Source: Schaalia sp. JY-X169
Lineage (GTDB): Bacteria > Actinomycetota > Actinomycetes > Actinomycetales > Actinomycetaceae
Direction of reading: 5' to 3'
DNA: 64,000 nucleotides
Assembly: GCF_014069575.1 (NCBI RefSeq)
Contig: NZ_CP059675.1
Span: forward strand, 992,001-1,056,000
Shown: one piece after another, positions 1 through 7,073 of the stretch
Layout of the letters: each line of letters starts with the position of its first letter
How positions within the stretch are numbered: position 1 is the stretch's first letter
The notes under the pieces: generated by a model
The model's input: only the letters and a program-made list of their open reading frames with translations
What the model was told of the DNA's origin: nothing
The model's database searches: none
Position numbers and translations under genes: made by a program

Positions 1-510
1 GATGCGAATGTCAGACACCTTCGATAGAACGTCGCCAAGCGGTCTACCTTTGCCCACAGCGGTCGTGGCGCGGCGTCTAAGGTTGCTAAAGATGTCCACG
101 ATCTCGTCCTTGAACGCGTACCTGGCGTACGCTCGCCCAATACGCGCACTAACGCGGCGCTTCGCGGCTTCGGCTGAGCTACCTAAGAGTTTGACGGTCC
201 CATTGATCAGGTAGTCCTTCCGGATCGCTGTCACGTATTGCAGGTCTGCGATGTACTCATGCTCAGGAACTTCAAGATGCACTAGGAGCGGGGACCATCC
301 CCTTCGCGCATCCGCGAGCTGGCTGCCATCGGGGTTCTGCAGTATCGGAGCAACAGTGATGTGGGTTTTGCGAGAGCCCACGTTGACGATGTCACAAGTC
401 TGCGAGACTATGGCTATCTCAGGGCCCAGGTGCTTGAGCTCGTCACCCGTGGTTATGACATCTCCCTGGCGAAGGGATGACAGTTCGGTAATGGTCTCTC
501 TCTCCGCCAT
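1..510 (-). CDS. unknown protein with SQTCDI motif, partial
   Basis: The reading frame opens with ATG at 510 and stays open to the window edge, so 170 codons are visible and the C-terminus is missing. The start lies two bases from the stop of the HTH gene at 512, so the two are co-transcribed and probably translationally coupled. The N-terminal third contains IAIVSQTCDIV, and later there is a basic stretch (KRRVSARIGRAYARYAF). I do not recognise an enzyme. From memory, proteins with a VISQ(D/T)CDI motif occur near HTH and TIGR04255 genes, but no function is assigned here. As the third gene of a compact accessory operon it may be the effector of a defence or toxin-like module (inference). Confidence 0.7.
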   Translation of the reverse strand, partial: MAERETITELSSLRQGDVITTGDELKHLGPEIAIVSQTCDIVNVGSRKTHITVAPILQNPDGSQLADARRGWSPLLVHLEVPEHEYIADLQYVTAIRKDYLINGTVKLLGSSAEAAKRRVSARIGRAYARYAFKDEIVDIFSNLRRRATTAVGKGRPLGDVLSKVSDIRI

Positions 511-511
511 G

Positions 512-1027
512 CTACGACTTCAGAAGGTCCGCACCAGACAGAGCGCTAGGCTGTAGGATCCGACCATCTCTGCCTTCCTCAGCCCATTGTGCGAAAATGC
601 TTGGCCCTCTGTCCGATCTCAGGATTGCGGCGCGTCGCTGCTCCTCAGGTCCCGCAATCTGTCGTACCTGACCCAGAACGCGGGCCATCTTCTCTTCGTG
701 ATGTCGCGCCATGGTGGCACCTGCGATCCAGCCCTGAACAGCTCGGCGGCTCACTCCGAATATTCTGCCGATCTGAGTTGCCGTAAACCCTGTCAGTTCC
801 CTCAGTTGAGCGGCGCTACTTAGTTCAGAAGGCCGTGAGGCGCCTCTGAGCAGATCAGGGGAGGGAGTGGTCTGGCGCACCACTCGATATACAGGTGTTG
901 GGGACCCCGTCCAAATACTCAACTTGGGAGAGCCCGCGGGGGTGTTAGTGAACTTCGCGGTGGGTCTTCCAAGAGACTGAGTGTCCCAAAAGCACATTGA
1001 GGAGTGTTCCCTAGTTTGAGTCGGCAT
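512..1027 (-). CDS. helix-turn-helix DNA-binding protein
   Basis: About 171 residues. The C-terminal half holds a clear helix-turn-helix: TGFTATQIGRIFGVSRRAVQGWI at roughly residues 80-102. The N-terminal half is low in recognisable structure. I chose ATG 1027 because a GGAGGAG Shine-Dalgarno sits just before it; an in-frame ATG at 1039 would swallow that site. The gene begins about 13 bases upstream of the stop of the TIGR04255-like gene (1011), so the two overlap, and it ends two bases before the next start at 510. It is probably the DNA-binding regulator or antitoxin-like part of a three-gene cassette. The family is not identified more precisely. Confidence 0.75.
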   Translation of the reverse strand: MPTQTREHSSMCFWDTQSLGRPTAKFTNTPAGSPKLSIWTGSPTPVYRVVRQTTPSPDLLRGASRPSELSSAAQLRELTGFTATQIGRIFGVSRRAVQGWIAGATMARHHEEKMARVLGQVRQIAGPEEQRRAAILRSDRGPSIFAQWAEEGRDGRILQPSALSGADLLKS

Positions 1028-1817
1028 CGGCTCCTCCAAACCTCGCTACGAACGCGTCTGTAGTCGCGTGACGGAAAAATCCATACGCTAAGTCTGATAG
1101 CCACATTACGCTGTTGAGTATCCCCTCTGTCGTCAGAGGCGCCTCTCCCTCTTGAAATGCGTCAATATCCAGCACCCAGGTGTTGTCGGCTTTCGGTTGT
1201 AGAACGGGATCTAGGGTCTGACCTGACGGAAGAATGCCTGAACGCACCTGAAGGGTTGTTCCGTCAATGCGCATTTTGGCGAGACTCAAGCTTTCTTCCA
1301 CGACAATGGCCTCCGGTAGAGCACCTTCTCGCGCATATCCGAGAGAGGCCGGAATGAAGAGGTCGTCGATATCCGTATCTTCCATTTGGTTCACGTACCT
1401 GAACCCGATCCTGTTCACGATGGGGACATCAACGGCCGACACTAATGCCGATAGGGCATCGTCGACACGACTAGCAAAGTGCTCGTACCCCCTGTAACTC
1501 TGGGTGGAGTAAGAGATTGATTCCTGAGTAAATGTGATTGATTCGGTTCTGTCAGGCGTGTTCCACTGATACAACAGGCTGTTCGTCTGGGTCACAGCTT
1601 CAGGTGAAATGTCCCAGTTGAAGCTGGTCTGCTCGGCAAACAGTGGGAAGCCGCTCAGCTTGCTCCCAATCCGTCGTACGACACCAGAAATGTCTCCTTG
1701 AAGCGCATCGAGCGTAGGCCAGCGGATTTGCCACAGGACCAAGACGAGTGGGGCAGCATCAAGATGTTGATGGTGGGCCGGTGGACCAAAGGGATTCTCA
1801 CGACTCTGTTTGCTCAT
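1011..1817 (-). CDS. TIGR04255-like family protein
   Basis: 268 residues. The N-terminal stretch APLVLVLWQIRWPTLDAL resembles the start of TIGR04255 family proteins, which are about 250-270 residues long and sporadically distributed, and the length fits. Later it has the middle strand NRIGFRYVNQM, also typical of that family. The biochemical role of TIGR04255 is unknown to me. It is the first gene of a three-gene minus-strand operon with an HTH protein (overlapping) and an unknown protein. A weak AGGA ribosome site precedes ATG 1817. Its upstream flank abuts a truncated PIN toxin, suggesting that the cassette arrived by insertion. The assignment rests on motif memory, not a search. Confidence 0.65.
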   Translation of the reverse strand: MSKQSRENPFGPPAHHQHLDAAPLVLVLWQIRWPTLDALQGDISGVVRRIGSKLSGFPLFAEQTSFNWDISPEAVTQTNSLLYQWNTPDRTESITFTQESISYSTQSYRGYEHFASRVDDALSALVSAVDVPIVNRIGFRYVNQMEDTDIDDLFIPASLGYAREGALPEAIVVEESLSLAKMRIDGTTLQVRSGILPSGQTLDPVLQPKADNTWVLDIDAFQEGEAPLTTEGILNSVMWLSDLAYGFFRHATTDAFVARFGGADADSN

Positions 1818-1997
1818 GCTTCACATCCTACTTCACACCTCTCATGCTGAGAACAGGGATTTCGTTGTCGATGATAGGTCAGCCGGACAGGGGCGATAAT
1901 CTGGATGTCAATCGAGCTGGGCTCCACGAAGACGAAGACGCGATGCTATGCCTGATGAGCGCCCTCGTGCGCCACGACCTCAGCGACACGATCCCGT
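1818..1997. other. gap between cassette and broken PIN gene
   Basis: No credible gene on either strand. The reverse complement lies downstream of the truncated PIN frame and upstream of the TIGR04255-like gene, so it should hold the cassette promoter, but I find no convincing -35/-10 pair. No PIN-domain tail is recognisable in the other frames. Confidence 0.5.
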
Positions 1998-2177
1998 TCA
2001 CTTCCGACATCGCGCTGCCGTGCGGAACACACCATCCTGCCAGCCAGTCCCAGACCAGCCAATAAACAACTTACAGAAGAGCCGGAATAGCCTTCTCTCT
2101 GCGAGTCGCAACACGAGGTCATTTATGTAGCTTCCATACAGAACATTAGTGTCGAAGAGCACGGGGAATAGACTCAT
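1998..2177 (-). pseudogene. truncated PIN-domain toxin remnant
   Basis: ATG at 2177 lies 7 bases after the stop of the excisionase-like antitoxin (2185). It opens MSLFPVLFDTNVLYGSYINDLVLRLAERRLFRLF, the characteristic start of a PIN RNase toxin with the first metal-binding Asp (FDTNVL). After about 34 residues the match stops: the frame reads 25 unrelated residues and ends in TGA at 1998-2000. An intact toxin of this type is about 180-200 residues and would reach into the TIGR04255-like gene. The remaining acidic residues are gone, so no RNase activity is expected. The breakpoint sits next to the three-gene cassette, which may have deleted the rest (inference). Confidence 0.7.
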
Positions 2178-2184
2178 GGGATGG

Positions 2185-2670
2185 TCAATTTCCCTCTCGT
2201 AGGGGGCGGTTCTGGTGGTAGAAGGTCTCCGTGTCGGGGGTGTCGGATGTAATCTCTCTTAGGAGCGTGAGCCTATCTTTGGAAACCTGTTTCTGGTAAT
2301 CCAGCAGGTCGCTGAGCTGCACGCGGCGGTGTCGTCCCACTTTAGAGAAAGGGATCCGACCGTTCTCGAGAAGTTTCACCAGAGTTGGACGGGAGATGCC
2401 AAGCAGCTCGGCTGCTTCCTGGGTCGTCAGCATCCTCTCGTTAGGGATGATTGAAACGCTTCGCCCTCGTTGGAGCTCAGCTGCCGACTTGACCAAGATC
2501 TCGAACAACTCTGTTGGAATTGTAATCGCCGACCCGTCGGGGCCGCGTAGGGACGCCGCACCGTGCAGGTCCTTCACGATCTCAGAAAACTCTGCGATCA
2601 GCTCAGCTTGTTCGCCGCCGGGGGCAAGGTACGTCTCGACTTTAGAAGTGGCCGTGTCTCCATTGATCAT
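2185..2670 (-). CDS. excisionase/MerR-type HTH antitoxin
   Basis: About 161 residues. The C-terminal part contains the excisionase-type winged HTH: LTTQEAAELLGISRPTLVKLLENGRIPFSKVGRHRRVQ at roughly residues 82-119. Proteins of this kind are the antitoxin half of actinobacterial excisionase/PIN modules, and a PIN remnant follows after 7 bases. I prefer ATG 2670 over the in-frame GTG at 2676. In the reverse complement, TAGACT lies just upstream of the start and could be the -10 of a nearly leaderless transcript; upstream of it TTTCGATTA occurs twice, a possible binding site. With its toxin broken, the antitoxin is now an orphan (inference). Confidence 0.75.
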   Translation of the reverse strand: MINGDTATSKVETYLAPGGEQAELIAEFSEIVKDLHGAASLRGPDGSAITIPTELFEILVKSAAELQRGRSVSIIPNERMLTTQEAAELLGISRPTLVKLLENGRIPFSKVGRHRRVQLSDLLDYQKQVSKDRLTLLREITSDTPDTETFYHQNRPLREGN

Positions 2671-2759
2671 GAACACAGTCTAGCAACTAATCGAAATAAT
2701 CGAAAGGTGCCCACAAGGGTTGATGGCTGGATTCGACGCGCCTCGTCTTGGGTCTGCTG

Positions 2760-3061
2760 GTTGCGGGAGGCGTAGGTGTGAATAAGGCTCAGGTTTCGAA
2801 TGAATAGTTGGATGCTGCTTTGCAACTCGGGGTATGCGCCGGGCAGAGCTACCTCATCACTGTTTGCGCGTGCCAACTGGTCAAGAGTTTCATCGATGAT
2901 GGCTTGGGGATCTGGCAACCGCCAAGCGAAGACTTGCCGAGGCCCGGTTCGTTTGCTCCGAAGTGGTTAAGTGCATCATCGGTCGGCGTGAAGTCGAAGC
3001 TCCGCGCGTCCCCTTCGAGAGTGCCAACCACCGTGGCATAGAGTTCAACTGCGAGGAGCAT
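2760..3061 (-). pseudogene. hipA remnant with internal deletion
   Basis: ATG 3061 overlaps the end of the upstream hipB (stop 3045). The first ~41 residues, MLLAVELYATVVGTLEGDARSFDFTPTDDALNHFGAN, match the start of HipA, the serine/threonine kinase toxin. The family pattern then stops and the frame shifts. A second frame beginning near 2935 (VFAWRLPDPQAIIDETLDQLARANSDEVALPGAYPELQSSIQLF) looks like a C-terminal tail, so most of the kinase domain, with its catalytic Asp and Asn, appears deleted. The N-terminal assignment is good; assigning the second piece to the HipA tail is inference. Boundaries are approximate. No active toxin is expected. Confidence 0.6.
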
Positions 3062-3290
3062 CAGCGCCGTCCCAGGAGGCAGTCAGCTCAAGGCCAAGTT
3101 CGCGTGACATTGCAAGGATCCTGCGTAGGTAGATAGTGGAGCTGCCGTTTTCAATTGTGCTGACTGTGCTTTGTGTCAGGCCCAGGTTGTGGGCCAGCTC
3201 CGCTTGGGTCATGCCGCGCTCTAGGCGAGCCTGTTGGATCGCAAGCCCAACGTCCGCTGGAACTCTGAGCCGCGCCGTTCGCTTCGCCAT
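3045..3290 (-). CDS. HipB-like XRE antitoxin
   Basis: 81 residues, the usual size for HipB. An XRE helix-turn-helix spans about residues 14-66: GLAIQQARLERGMTQAELAHNLGLTQSTVSTIENG. A strong AAAGGAGG ribosome site precedes ATG 3290. HipB dimers bind operator dyads in their own promoter and neutralise HipA, and an 11-of-13 dyad lies just upstream (3309-3339). The downstream hipA has lost its kinase domain, so this antitoxin has no local partner. It could still regulate itself or cross-act on the intact hipBA pair at 3.8 kb (inference). The gene looks complete. Confidence 0.85.
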   Translation of the reverse strand: MAKRTARLRVPADVGLAIQQARLERGMTQAELAHNLGLTQSTVSTIENGSSTIYLRRILAMSRELGLELTASWDGADAPRS

Positions 3291-3308
3291 AGGACCTCCT
3301 TTATGTAA

Positions 3309-3339
3309 ATATCAAGATACCAAATCGGTATCTGAATAT
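3309..3339. promoter_or_regulatory. dyad operator upstream of hipB
   Basis: ATATCAAGATACC and GGTATCTGAATAT form an inverted repeat (11 of 13 positions) around AAATC; the inner GATACC/GGTATC is perfect. It lies 19-49 bases upstream of the hipB start. Position and symmetry suit a HipB autoregulation site. Confidence 0.6.
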
Positions 3340-3363
3340 CTAGATGGCGGCTAGCTTCATGCA

Positions 3364-3495
3364 AGAACCCGCGACACCTTGCGCAAGATTGAGTCCGGGA
3401 ACCCGGGCGTGGGTTTCGGCAATGTCGCCCAGGTCCTGCGTGCCCTAGGCGTACTCGATTTGGTAGTTACTGCGGCTGATCCTCTTGAGAGTGAT
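3364..3495 (+). pseudogene. remnant of an XRE-type regulator
   Basis: The plus-strand frame reads TRDTLRKIESGNPGVGFGNVAQVLRALGVLDLVVTAADPLESDIGRL. This matches the second half of HipB-like XRE regulators: the end of the recognition helix, then GxxxxVLRALGLLD and the conserved ADPL..DIGRL. The first half of the HTH is absent and the upstream sequence is taken by the hipB operator. There is no start codon in a suitable context. It is therefore a leftover of a third antitoxin gene between two HipBA modules. The bases after 3495 hold no continuation I can recognise. Confidence 0.55.
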
Positions 3496-3634
3496 ATTGG
3501 CCGATTGTGTGCGCGCGAACGGGATTGCTTTACACGAAATCACGATGATGACGGCGTCGATAGGTCCCAGGCTGGGCCCGGCAACAGAGTTCTCGGCCAC
3601 AACAATGGTTAGGCCTATCGAACCAAGAATATGC

Positions 3635-3764
3635 ACCATGTTGCGTATTGGATGATTTTAGCTTCCTAAACGCTTACGTACTAGATTGATATGCAGTATA
3701 TTGCGATCTAGGTACAGGCGGTGCTATTCCGGGTGTCAAACGTGCATTGCATGCAATATGTTGC
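3635..3764 (+). promoter_or_regulatory. hipBA promoter and three operator-like repeats
   Basis: GCACCATGTTGC (3635-3646), GCAGTATATTGC (3693-3704) and GCAATATGTTGC (3753-3764) are imperfect palindromes spaced 58 and 60 bases apart. TATATT (3697-3702) within the middle copy can serve as a -10 box, with TTACGT (3674-3679) 17 bases upstream as the -35. A perfect palindrome ATTGCATGCAAT (3746-3757) overlaps the third copy. The layout suits cooperative autorepression by the HipB that follows. Confidence 0.6.
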
Positions 3765-3777
3765 GGGAGGTGTGGGC

Positions 3778-3972
3778 GTGAATCAGGCTCAGGTGGGGGA
3801 AGCGATAGTTGCTGCACGGAAGTTGGATGCTCTGGACCAGGTGACGCTTGCGGAGCTCTCGTCGATTAGTGCGCGCACTCTCAGTGACTTGGAAAGGGGG
3901 AGCGGGAACCCTACGCTGGCCTCACTACTCAGGGTGCTGGACACATTGGGATTGGAGTTGACGGTCAAGTGA
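3778..3972 (+). CDS. hipB: HipB-like XRE antitoxin of intact pair
   Basis: 64 residues from GTG 3778, chosen because GGGAGG lies about 7 bases upstream and because an earlier in-frame start would run through the operators. The protein is almost entirely an XRE domain: QAQVGEAIVAARKLDALDQVTLAELSSISARTLSDLERGSGNPTLASLLRVLDTLGLELTV. It should bind the repeats upstream and hold the HipA kinase inactive. The stop overlaps the hipA start as GTGA (3969-3972), the tight coupling typical of toxin-antitoxin pairs. It differs clearly from the minus-strand HipB at 3.0 kb, so the two are not recent duplicates. Confidence 0.85.
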   Translation: MNQAQVGEAIVAARKLDALDQVTLAELSSISARTLSDLERGSGNPTLASLLRVLDTLGLELTVK

Positions 3973-5189
3973 GCCCCTCCAAGTCCGTGGTCGACCTCGA
4001 CGGTATCCGCAAGACGAAGGTTGCGAATGTCTTCAAAGGTGGCCTTCTTGCAGGGACACTGCGCAGAACTAGTTCTGGAGTTGTGGAGTTTCGCTATGAC
4101 GAGAGCTACGTGAGTGCGGGTGTTCCCATTGCTTTTTCTTTGCCTATAACCCCGGAGCCTGTAATCACCCCGGGCGGGGGAGTCCCAGCCTTCTTCGCCG
4201 GTCTATTGCCAGAAGGGTACCGGTTAACGTCTCTTCGTGAGCGGCTCAAGGTCAGTGCAAGTGATGAGCTTTCGCTGCTATTGGCCGTGGGTGCGGACAC
4301 TCCGGGAGATGTCCAGATACTTCCCGAGGGAGTGTCTGTTTCCTATGCCGACGCTGTGGAGGCTCCGGTCATTGTGGATGAGGAGGGCGCCCTCGACTTC
4401 TCCGGCCTGCATAGCGCCTTGGATCTGCATGCCTTACCTGGGGTGCAAGACAAAGTCAGTTCGCAGATGATCACGGCTCCCGTGGGAGGTCGCCTGCCGC
4501 AGTCCATTCTCAAACTGAACCCGCCTCGCTACCCGGGGCTGGTTGAGAATGAGTTCGCCCATCTGAATGCCGCAAGCGCCCTCGGTCTGCCAGTGGCGAG
4601 TGCCAAACTCCTGCGGGATAGGCACGGCGAAGCCGGGCTTTTGGTGCGGCGGTTCGATCGAGTGGACCACGGTGAAAACGGCGGCGTCACTCGCCTTGCC
4701 CTCGAGGACGCGACCCAAATCATGGGGCTCACCCCGGCTCAGAAATACAATGTCGCGGCGGAAGAAGTCGTCCATGCGCTTGCAGAACATTGCGCGGCTG
4801 GGATGGTGGTGAGGCGGAATCTGTTCATGCAGTTTCTCTTCGCTTGGCTTACAGGCAACGGTGATCTGCATGCCAAGAATGTGGCGCTGTTGCAGGTGGG
4901 GGACCGTTGGCAAGTTTCGCCGATTTACGACGTGCCGAGCACACTTGTTTATGGGGACACCACGATGGCGCTAGATATCGACGGGCGCAGGAACAAGTTG
5001 AGGTGGAGGAACTGGATGCATTTTGGCGAGAGCATCGGCCTTCCGGAACGTGCAGTGTTGTCCGCTGCCAAGAAGGCGGGCGATGCTGCGGCCGGAATGG
5101 ATTGGGAAGACCTGCCATTCGAAGGGTCGCCGCGCAATGGGACGCTGCGGGAACTTCGCTTCCGGCGGGCGGAGTTGCCGACGGCCTGA
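3969..5189 (+). CDS. hipA: HipA serine/threonine kinase toxin
   Basis: 406 residues, near the usual ~400-440 for HipA. Residues 18-110 form the N-terminal couple domain. GVQDKVSSQ at 158-166 matches the HipA nucleotide-binding loop. GNGDLHAKN at 296-304 carries the catalytic Asp299 and the metal-binding Asn304. IYD ending at Asp321 replaces the DFG motif. All key residues are present, so an active kinase is likely. In Escherichia coli HipA phosphorylates glutamyl-tRNA synthetase and causes growth arrest; the target here is not known. The GTG start overlaps the hipB stop. It is the only complete toxin in the 2-5 kb cluster. Confidence 0.9.
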   Translation: MSPSKSVVDLDGIRKTKVANVFKGGLLAGTLRRTSSGVVEFRYDESYVSAGVPIAFSLPITPEPVITPGGGVPAFFAGLLPEGYRLTSLRERLKVSASDELSLLLAVGADTPGDVQILPEGVSVSYADAVEAPVIVDEEGALDFSGLHSALDLHALPGVQDKVSSQMITAPVGGRLPQSILKLNPPRYPGLVENEFAHLNAASALGLPVASAKLLRDRHGEAGLLVRRFDRVDHGENGGVTRLALEDATQIMGLTPAQKYNVAAEEVVHALAEHCAAGMVVRRNLFMQFLFAWLTGNGDLHAKNVALLQVGDRWQVSPIYDVPSTLVYGDTTMALDIDGRRNKLRWRNWMHFGESIGLPERAVLSAAKKAGDAAAGMDWEDLPFEGSPRNGTLRELRFRRAELPTA

Positions 5190-5239
5190 CGGGCGAGGGC
5201 ATTCGGTTGGATCAGATTGAGTCGATCGTGGCTGCTTGC

Positions 5240-6541
5240 TCAGACAGATGTGTCCGCGTCCTCGTCCGGACCGGGTCCATCGCTGGTGCCGACCTCGTCC
5301 TCGTCGGGTCCCGCCAAAGCGGCTGCCTTGGCCGATACCTTGCGCAGGAAGGCGGAGCGGCTGACGCGGGCTTTGCCCTGTGTTTCCTCGCCGAACTCCT
5401 TGAGGGTCTGCGCGTGGTCGAGCGTGGTGTCCACAACCGCATCCTTGGCTTCTGCGACAGCTTGCAACCATCGCTTGGCGTCGATGGCTTCCCGGCTCAA
5501 CTCCGCGCCGAGCAGGCGTTGGAAGTCAATGATCTGCTCGGCCGAAGCGTTGGCAGGCACAATCACCGCCTTCGCCTGGATGGGTTGCAGGAGCACCCGG
5601 GTGTTGGCTTTCCTAGCAGTCGCTTCAATCTGGGTCAGAAGGCTGGTGGTGGTGTGCATGATGAGGGCACGACGCTTCTCCCGGGCAGCCCGCAAGCCGG
5701 TCTTGTGCTGTTCGAGCTCTTCAAGGGAGGCATCCATAGCCCTGTCCAACTCAAGAATGCCGATTGCGTCTTGCAGTTGGTCGCACTGGGCGAGGACGGC
5801 CAACCACTCCTGAATCGCAGTGCGGATCTTGGGGGCGTTCTTCGCGAGGTCACCCAGCCGGGCCTTCTTGGTGACCTTCTCGGAGATCGCATCCAGTTGA
5901 CGGAGCGCGTAGGCCTGGGTTGTGGCGATCGGGAGACCAGCATTTTGGATCTTGGACCAAGAGACCTCGGAGACATTCCCGGTGTGGGAGCGAATCGTCA
6001 TGGCCTCGTCGAGGACCAGGGCGACGCCGATCATCTCGGCTAGGGCGGAGTCCTTTTGGGCGCGTAGGACGTCCTCGACCTTCTCATCAATCGCGGCGAG
6101 GTAGTCGGCTATCTCCTTCAGGCTCTGCTCAAGCGCCAGTTGGAACATCATTCCAGACATTCCCGCCAGCATTGCAGGGTTCGCTAGTTCGACTGCTGCC
6201 GTTGGAACGAACTGGAGGTTCTTGGCGAACTTGCCATCAGCTGCGCGCAGTATTGCGTGCGAGGCGCCCGACGTGGAGTTCATGACCATTGGGAGCGTCT
6301 TCGCTGCCTCTGCAGACTCCACGGTGAGCTTCATCCAGCGGCCCGAATTTGCGGCCAGTTCTGAGCCTTGTGCCAGGACACCAGCGGAAGTGTTGAGGTT
6401 AGTGCTGAGCTTGGGGAGATCGAGGTCGGTTCCCGGAACGCCCTCTAGCCCATATGCGGTCAGGAAGCTTGCTACTAGATCCGTATTTCCGAGGACCGCG
6501 AGGCCGTCTTCGGTTTGAACCAGCTCGATTTCGTCATGCAT
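5240..6541 (-). CDS. helical protein of unknown function
   Basis: 433 residues; I do not recognise the family by name. The sequence is rich in Ala, Leu, Glu and Gln and predicted almost all helical. Residues about 118-140 (AVELANPAMLAGMSGMMFQLALE) form one hydrophobic segment, preceded by SGRWMKLT and followed by IADYLAAIDEKVEDVLRAQKDSAL. A second helical block spans about 240-400, and the tail is acidic (DEDEVGTSDGPGPDEDADTS). The layout of one hydrophobic hairpin within long helices recalls alpha-helical pore-forming proteins, but that is only inference. It stands alone, convergent with hipA. Confidence 0.6.
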   Translation of the reverse strand: MHDEIELVQTEDGLAVLGNTDLVASFLTAYGLEGVPGTDLDLPKLSTNLNTSAGVLAQGSELAANSGRWMKLTVESAEAAKTLPMVMNSTSGASHAILRAADGKFAKNLQFVPTAAVELANPAMLAGMSGMMFQLALEQSLKEIADYLAAIDEKVEDVLRAQKDSALAEMIGVALVLDEAMTIRSHTGNVSEVSWSKIQNAGLPIATTQAYALRQLDAISEKVTKKARLGDLAKNAPKIRTAIQEWLAVLAQCDQLQDAIGILELDRAMDASLEELEQHKTGLRAAREKRRALIMHTTTSLLTQIEATARKANTRVLLQPIQAKAVIVPANASAEQIIDFQRLLGAELSREAIDAKRWLQAVAEAKDAVVDTTLDHAQTLKEFGEETQGKARVSRSAFLRKVSAKAAALAGPDEDEVGTSDGPGPDEDADTSV

Positions 6542-6887
6542 CGTTGCGCCCTTAATACGTGGTGGAGTTACTTCCAGACTACCGCGGAGCGGTGCGGGCC
6601 GCCTGACTTGATGGAAGCGGCGGTGGCCTACGTATCAAGAAATCGGACCTCCCGGGGCTGACGAAAGAGGGGGTCTACCTGGCCGCTCCGCAGAAATGCT
6701 ACTTATGGAGCCGATGGACAAGCAGAATGCATCAGAATAAGCGCCGAGAGGTAGTTATTCTGCGGGGCAGTGCTCGGCACGTTTGTGTTTGGGGCTCGAG
6801 AGGTAGTTATTCTGCTGGAGACTGCTGATCTCGCGGGGGGCCGGAGGATGCCTGACGTTGCGGGTGGGGTCTGGGACGATGGCGGCA
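6542..6887. other. intergenic region with direct repeats
   Basis: No gene seen. The second half holds two copies of a 19-base repeat (see 6745-6815) and CAGAATAA/TTATTCTG half-sites. The first half should contain the promoter of the minus-strand helical protein; I find no clear boxes. Confidence 0.5.
6745..6815 (+). repeat. 19-bp direct repeat pair
   Basis: CGAGAGGTAGTTATTCTGC occurs identically at 6745-6763 and 6797-6815. CAGAATAA at 6733-6740 is the inverse of part of the unit. An 11-base piece (CGAGAGGTAGT) recurs at 44985-44995. The copies lie just upstream of the macro-domain stub. Confidence 0.75.
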
Positions 6888-7020
6888 TGACTCATCTCAA
6901 CGTTGTCCTGGGCGATATTACGACGCAGCATGTTGACGCGATTGTCAATGCTGCCAACCGGCAGATGCGCGGGGGCGGTGGAGTTGATGGGGCGATTCAC
7001 GCGGCTCTTACCGTAACTGC
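6888..7020 (+). pseudogene. macro-domain protein stub
   Basis: ATG 6888 opens [40 protein letters not shown], the first ~40 residues of a YmdB-type macro domain (O-acetyl-ADP-ribose deacetylase). The hallmark DAIVNAAN and [10 protein letters not shown] segments are intact. The frame then reads unrelated sequence ([10 protein letters not shown]...) and runs antisense into the end of the phosphodiesterase gene. The remaining ~130 residues of the domain, including the second loop, are absent. It is therefore a 5' fragment of a lost gene. Its 3' end is approximate. Confidence 0.65.
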
Positions 7021-7073
7021 TTGCGGGTCGGGGCCGAGGGTTAGAACGTGGCAACATCCTTACGATGACAACC

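Noticed and set aside
1850-2000. HEGAH reading in a frame of the gap, resembling a metalloprotease motif
   Set aside because: Five residues only, with stops close by and no family context; chance.
3445-3639. 64-residue open frame on the minus strand
   Set aside because: It is antisense to the XRE-regulator remnant and has no ribosome site.
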